DNA from: an uncultured Porphyromonadaceae bacterium | GTDB taxonomy: Bacteria > Bacteroidota > Bacteroidia > Bacteroidales > Muribaculaceae | Direction of reading: 5' to 3' | NCBI GenBank assembly: GCA_902475285.1 | Contig: CABRZA010000115.1 | Span: 1 to 7,881 of the forward strand | DNA length: 7,881 nucleotides | In this document: positions 4,349 through 7,881 of the stretch, piece by piece | Numbering within the stretch: the stretch's first letter is position 1 | How the letters are laid out: every line of letters starts with the position of its first letter | Position numbers and translations under genes: made by a program | The notes under the pieces: model-generated | The model's input: the letters and a program-made list of their open reading frames with translations, nothing else | Database searches by the model: none | Told to the model about the DNA's origin: nothing

Positions 4349-7066
4349 ATGAGAATCACACGACTACTTACACTTGCCCTCGGCCTGCTGCTGATGCTGC
4401 CGGCCACGGCCCAGAACACCGTGCAAAAACGCGAGATGCGTTCGGCATGGGTAGCAACCGTATGGCAGCTCGACTGGCCTTCGGTGCTCATCACCTCAAC
4501 CGGCAACGAGTTGCAGATAAAGCAGCAGCAGCGCCAGATGACCATGCTGCTCGACTCGCTCGCCATCAACAACTTCAACGCCATCAACTTTCAGGTGCGC
4601 TCGCGCAGCGACGCCATGTACCGCTCGAGCTACGAGCCCTGGTCGACCGACCTTGTGAAGACCCGCGGCATGGACCCCGGCTGGGACCCCCTGGAATGGG
4701 TCGTTGCCGAGTGCCACAAGCGCGGCATGGAGTGCCACGCATGGGTCAACCCCTACCGCTATGAGTCGGTCACGGGCCAGTGGAACGGCACCCCCAACGC
4801 CTACCGCGACACCCACCCCGAGTGGATAATGGACGTGGGCACGGCCTCGATCCTCAACCCCGGCCTGCCCGAGGTGACGCAGCGCATATGCGACGTAATC
4901 ACCGAGATAGTTGAGAACTACGACGTCGACGGCGTGCTCTTCGACGACTACTTCTACCTCTCGGGCACCAACGAAAGCCACGACGGCGACCTCTACCGCA
5001 AGTACACCTCGGGCGGCGGCAAGCTCTCGATAGGCGACTGGCGCCGTCAGAACGTGAACAACATGATAGCCACCGTATACCGCACCATCAAGTCGGTGAA
5101 GCCGTGGGTGCGTTTCGGCGTATCGCCCGCGGGCATAGCCTGCACCAGCACCTCGGTGGCCAACAAGTACGGCATACCCAAGTGCCCCACCGGCAGCGAC
5201 TGGCAGTACAACGGCATCTACTCCGACCCGATAGCATGGGTGTCGGAGCGTTCGCTCGACTTCATCTCGCCGCAGATCTACTGGACTCTCGGCGCCTCCA
5301 CCAACTACGGCCGCGCCGCCGAGTGGTGGAGCATGGTGGCCAACAAGTGGGGCCGCCACCTCTATGTGTCGCACTCCATATCGAGCCTCAACCTTGGCAG
5401 CCGCGCTCCCGAGCGCAGCGGCATGGAGGAGAACATAGCCCGCGGCGTTGCCATGCGTGCGTCGGGTCCGGGCAACGAGACCTACGCCGAATATGCCAAC
5501 CAGGTGCTGTTCAACCGTGAGAACGACCTCAACGGCGCCCCCGGCTCGATATTCTACTCGGCCAAGTACATCTACAACACCTCGCCCAAGTTCGGCCACT
5601 ACCTGCTCAACCACGTGTTCGGCACCAAGGCCCTCGTTCCGGCCATCACCTGGCAGAGCGCGCCGGCGCAGGGCCTCGTGGAAGGTCTGCAGCGCTCGGG
5701 CAGCACGCTGAGCTGGCAGCCCGTCGACAACGTGCGCTACACCGTCTACGCCTATCCCGAGAACATGCCCGCACAGAACTTCCTGCGTGAGGCCGAATAC
5801 CTCCTCGGCGTGAGCTACGAGCCTCAGTTCACCATCCCCGCCGGCAAGCTCACCGGCATGCAGTATGCCGTGTGCATCCTCGACCGCTACGGCAACGAGT
5901 ACACGCCGGCCCTCCTTGGCGTGCCCTCCACGTCGCTGACGGCGCCCAAGGTGCTCGCCCCGGCCGACGGCGCCACCGTGGAGGCTCCCTTCGACTTCGA
6001 GTGGGAGGCCGTCGAGGGCGCGTCGGAATACATCGTCGAAATTGCCGGCGACCGCGCCATGACCGAGCGCATCGACCAGCGCTCCACCACCGCCACCTCG
6101 ATAAGCACCGAGGTCTTCGCGCAGCTGCCCATCGACCGCCCCGTTTACTGGCGCATACGCGCCTGCGGTGCAGGCAATGCCGACGGCGTGAGCCCCGTCT
6201 ACGAGCTCAACGTGAACAACCTCCTCATCACCGCTCCCGCCAACTTCGCCGAGGGCACCACGCTCACTCCCACCTTCACCTACTCCATACCCGAGCGTGA
6301 GGTGACACTCGAAATCTCCACCACCGACGCCTTCAAGGAGAGCGACATCGTCTACACCGTCACCGCCACCGGCACCATCACCGTGCCGCGCTTCACCCTC
6401 ATGGCCGCCACGCCCTACTACTCGCGCCTGCGCTACATGCGCAACGGCGTGGAGAAGACCACGCCCACGGTGATGTTCACCACCCTTGCCATGGAGGCCG
6501 CCGTGCCTTCGGTGGCCCATCCCGTTGCCGGCGGCACGCTGCGCTCCAACGAGCGCATACGCCTTGCCGACATCGAGGGCGCCTGCTCGCTCACGCTCCA
6601 GGTATCGGCCAGCGCGACATTCCCTCCGCGCACGAGCTATACCAGCTCGAAGGTGAGCCTTGCCGACATGACCGACGCCGCCACAGCCGGCGAAATCAAG
6701 ATTTCGGGCAAGACGCTCGAGGGCGGCCAGACCTACTACGTTCGTGCCCGCAGCGCCTACAACAGCCTCGACGCCGGCCTTCTGCGCTCGGAATATTCCG
6801 AGCCCGTGGCCTTCGTTTACAGTGCCACCGCCGGCGTTGCCGCCCCCGGTGCCGAGGCTGACGTTTTGGCCGTCGACGGCCGCGTTGTCACTGCCAATGT
6901 GGCACTCTCCGACGTGCGCGTCTACGACCTCGCCGGTGCCGACCTCGCCGTCGTCGGCAATCTTGCCGCCGGCCAAAGCGTTGAACTTCACGCCCCTGCC
7001 GGCGTTTATCTCGTGCAGGGCCGTGCCGCAGGCAAAGCCTTTGGCATAAAAATTGCTATCAAATAG
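4349..7066 (+). CDS. secreted GHL10-type glycoside hydrolase with Fn3-like modules and a C-terminal sorting-like domain
   Basis: 905 residues. Residues 1-21 are a signal peptide (hydrophobic LLTLALGLLLML, cleavage after ATA before Q22). Residues about 27-425 form a GHL10 (DUF187/YngK-like) TIM-barrel domain: REMRSAWVATVWQLDWPS (28-45), NFNAINFQVRSRSDAMY, GMECHAWVNPYR (126-137), DVDGVLFDDYFY (192-203) with probable catalytic acids D199/D200, FGVSPAG and FISPQIYW (305-312). Four beta-rich modules resembling fibronectin type III follow, at about 430-527, 532-624, 626-714 and 718-825.

The last ~55 residues (SDVRVYDLAGADLAV ... APAGVYLVQG ... FGIKIAIK) have the pattern of the type IX secretion C-terminal sorting domain. 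Members of this group are linked to glycan or peptidoglycan-like substrates; the substrate here is not determinable. It lies 26 bases after the glycosyltransferase and 22 before ferritin. Confidence 0.88.
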   Translation: MRITRLLTLALGLLLMLPATAQNTVQKREMRSAWVATVWQLDWPSVLITSTGNELQIKQQQRQMTMLLDSLAINNFNAINFQVRSRSDAMYRSSYEPWSTDLVKTRGMDPGWDPLEWVVAECHKRGMECHAWVNPYRYESVTGQWNGTPNAYRDTHPEWIMDVGTASILNPGLPEVTQRICDVITEIVENYDVDGVLFDDYFYLSGTNESHDGDLYRKYTSGGGKLSIGDWRRQNVNNMIATVYRTIKSVKPWVRFGVSPAGIACTSTSVANKYGIPKCPTGSDWQYNGIYSDPIAWVSERSLDFISPQIYWTLGASTNYGRAAEWWSMVANKWGRHLYVSHSISSLNLGSRAPERSGMEENIARGVAMRASGPGNETYAEYANQVLFNRENDLNGAPGSIFYSAKYIYNTSPKFGHYLLNHVFGTKALVPAITWQSAPAQGLVEGLQRSGSTLSWQPVDNVRYTVYAYPENMPAQNFLREAEYLLGVSYEPQFTIPAGKLTGMQYAVCILDRYGNEYTPALLGVPSTSLTAPKVLAPADGATVEAPFDFEWEAVEGASEYIVEIAGDRAMTERIDQRSTTATSISTEVFAQLPIDRPVYWRIRACGAGNADGVSPVYELNVNNLLITAPANFAEGTTLTPTFTYSIPEREVTLEISTTDAFKESDIVYTVTATGTITVPRFTLMAATPYYSRLRYMRNGVEKTTPTVMFTTLAMEAAVPSVAHPVAGGTLRSNERIRLADIEGACSLTLQVSASATFPPRTSYTSSKVSLADMTDAATAGEIKISGKTLEGGQTYYVRARSAYNSLDAGLLRSEYSEPVAFVYSATAGVAAPGAEADVLAVDGRVVTANVALSDVRVYDLAGADLAVVGNLAAGQSVELHAPAGVYLVQGRAAGKAFGIKIAIK

Positions 7067-7088
7067 CCAACATAACTCATATAAAACT

Positions 7089-7607
7089 ATGATTAGTCCG
7101 AAACTTCAAGACGCCATCAACGCTCAGATCAACGCCGAGCTGTGGTCGGCCTATCTCTATCTCTCGATGGGCATGCACTTCGAGAACGCCGGCAACGCCG
7201 GCATAGCCAACTGGTTCCGCATCCAGTTCAAGGAAGAGCAGGCCCATGCCGAAATCTTCATCAACTACCTTCTGTCGCGCGGCGGCCGCGTGGTGCTCGA
7301 GCCCATCGCAGCCGTGCCCACCGACTGGGCCAGTCCCCTTGCCGCCTTCACCGATACCCTCGCCCACGAGGAGAAGGTTACGGCCCTGATCAACAACCTC
7401 TACTCGCTCGCCCTCGACGAGAAGGACCACGCCACCTGCGGCAAGCTCGACTGGTTCGTGGCCGAGCAGGTTGAAGAGGAAGAGACCGCCCGCGGCCTCA
7501 TCGACCGCCTCAAGCTCATCGGCGACAACGGCCTGGCGCTCTATATGCTCGATCAGGAGCTGGCCGCCCGCGTCTACAACGTACCCGCACCTCTGGCCGC
7601 CAAATAA
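7089..7607 (+). CDS. ftnA: bacterial non-heme ferritin
   Basis: 172 residues, cytoplasmic, forming a 24-subunit shell that oxidises Fe2+ and stores it as a ferric core. All ferroxidase ligands known from E. coli FtnA are present at the same numbers: E17, E50 and H53 (site A), E94, Q127 and E130 (site B), E49, E126 and E129 (site C), and Y24. The start MISPKLQDAINAQINAELWS is chosen because it matches the family N-terminus. The frame is open back to 7053, but that would overlap the previous gene and add twelve unrelated residues. It is preceded by 22 bases after the hydrolase stop and followed by a strong terminator, so it ends the transcription unit. An extra internal promoter for iron control is not visible. 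Confidence 0.95.
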   Translation: MISPKLQDAINAQINAELWSAYLYLSMGMHFENAGNAGIANWFRIQFKEEQAHAEIFINYLLSRGGRVVLEPIAAVPTDWASPLAAFTDTLAHEEKVTALINNLYSLALDEKDHATCGKLDWFVAEQVEEEETARGLIDRLKLIGDNGLALYMLDQELAARVYNVPAPLAAK

Positions 7608-7630
7608 TCGCCGCCGGCCGCAAACCCTCA

Positions 7631-7669
7631 CCGCCCCTGCCGCGCACGCGCAGCAGGGGCGGATTTTAT
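7631..7669 (+). terminator. intrinsic terminator after ferritin
   Basis: CCGCCCCTGC (7631-7640) pairs perfectly with GCAGGGGCGG (7653-7662) over ten bases around a 12-base GC-rich loop. ATTTTAT follows at once. It begins 24 bases after the ferritin stop codon. The T-tract is short, as is common in this group. Confidence 0.8.
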
Positions 7670-7707
7670 CTCGGAGCTTTTGGGGTTGCCGTCTCGGGCG
7701 GAAAATA

Positions 7708-7736
7708 TCACACAGAGGCACAGAGGTCACAGAGGG
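7708..7736. repeat. CACAGAGG repeat block
   Basis: CACAGAGG occurs three times, at 7711-7718, 7719-7726 and 7728-7735, the last after one extra T. Translated on the plus strand it gives SHRGTEVTEG, a string I recall as a frequently mis-annotated dispersed repeat in Bacteroidota and other genomes. It is not part of a gene. Confidence 0.65.
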
Positions 7737-7759
7737 CCCGCGCTGGATTGTGGCAGAGC

Positions 7760-7859
7760 AGTAGGGGCGCAATATATTGCGCCCGCCTCTCTAATGTGAA
7801 CTGCTACGGTTTAGAAAGTTACCATCGCCTGGGCGGGCGCAATTTATTGCGCCCCTACT
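7760..7859. repeat. 100-bp inverted repeat with self-complementary 28-bp arms
   Basis: The left arm (7760-7787) and right arm (7832-7859) are reverse complements over 28 bases with a single mismatch at the centre, separated by 44 bases. Each arm is itself near-palindromic: the left holds the perfect 20-base palindrome GGGCGCAATATATTGCGCCC, the right GGGCGCAATTTATTGCGCCC. No transposase is encoded and no target duplication is evident at the ends. It resembles a dispersed palindromic repeat pair (BIME-like) or a very small non-autonomous element. Nothing else is seen from 7860 to the window end. Confidence 0.75.
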
Positions 7860-7881
7860 TCATGGCTATGCCTTTGAGTTT

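Noticed and set aside
4496..6991. 831-codon open frame antisense to the hydrolase gene
   Set aside because: The plus strand has a full signal peptide, GHL10 motifs and Fn3-like modules. The antisense frame is rich in G, A, V and H with no domain pattern, as expected from GC-rich codons read in reverse.
7053..7088. Upstream start for ferritin at 7053
   Set aside because: It would overlap the hydrolase stop and add twelve residues not found in ferritins. The family N-terminus begins at 7089 and active-site numbering then matches E. coli FtnA exactly.
7471..7764. 97-codon plus-strand frame reading through the terminator
   Set aside because: It starts inside ferritin in another frame and continues over the terminator hairpin and the CACAGAGG repeat.

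Overview
The window looks like a GC-rich member of Bacteroidales, most likely near the Muribaculaceae. That is inferred from three things: the TAnnTTTG-type promoter boxes, the very GC-rich third codon positions, and the families of intergenic repeats. No rRNA, tRNA, CRISPR array or intact insertion sequence is visible.

Layout: (1) 1-378 has no convincing gene. It holds short GC-rich hairpins and a direct-repeat block of the TCTGACTTCTGACC type. (2) 379-2128, minus strand, holds two genes. The first is a winged-helix protein resembling the replication (DnaD-like) proteins of Bacteroidales mobile elements. The second is a smaller conserved-hypothetical protein. They meet at a frame discontinuity next to a run of five C (minus strand). 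The first gene carries an in-frame array of AT-rich 7-bp repeats in its interdomain linker. (3) 2129-2711 is a 583-bp divergent intergenic region. It has an outward-facing -7 box at each end, three hairpins, a pyrimidine/AT-rich tract and two blocks of 11-bp tandem repeats. This iteron-like arrangement beside a replication-type gene is the most interesting structure in the window. (4) 2712-7607, plus strand, is a tightly spaced three-gene run: an ArnT/PMT-type membrane glycosyltransferase, a large secreted GHL10-type glycoside hydrolase with a C-terminal sorting-like domain, and a ferritin. A strong hairpin terminator follows at 7631-7669. (5) 7670-7881 is gene-free and holds two more repeats: a CACAGAGG block and a 100-bp inverted repeat whose arms are themselves near-palindromes.

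The plus-strand genes probably form one transcription unit from a near-leaderless promoter at 2674-2704. Their functions (lipid-linked sugar transfer at the envelope, exported glycan hydrolysis, iron storage) do not form an obvious pathway; the first two could both concern cell-surface glycans. The minus-strand pair looks like the core of a small integrated or decayed replicon. Nearly all other long open frames, including antisense ones of 530 and 831 codons, are shadows produced by high GC content.
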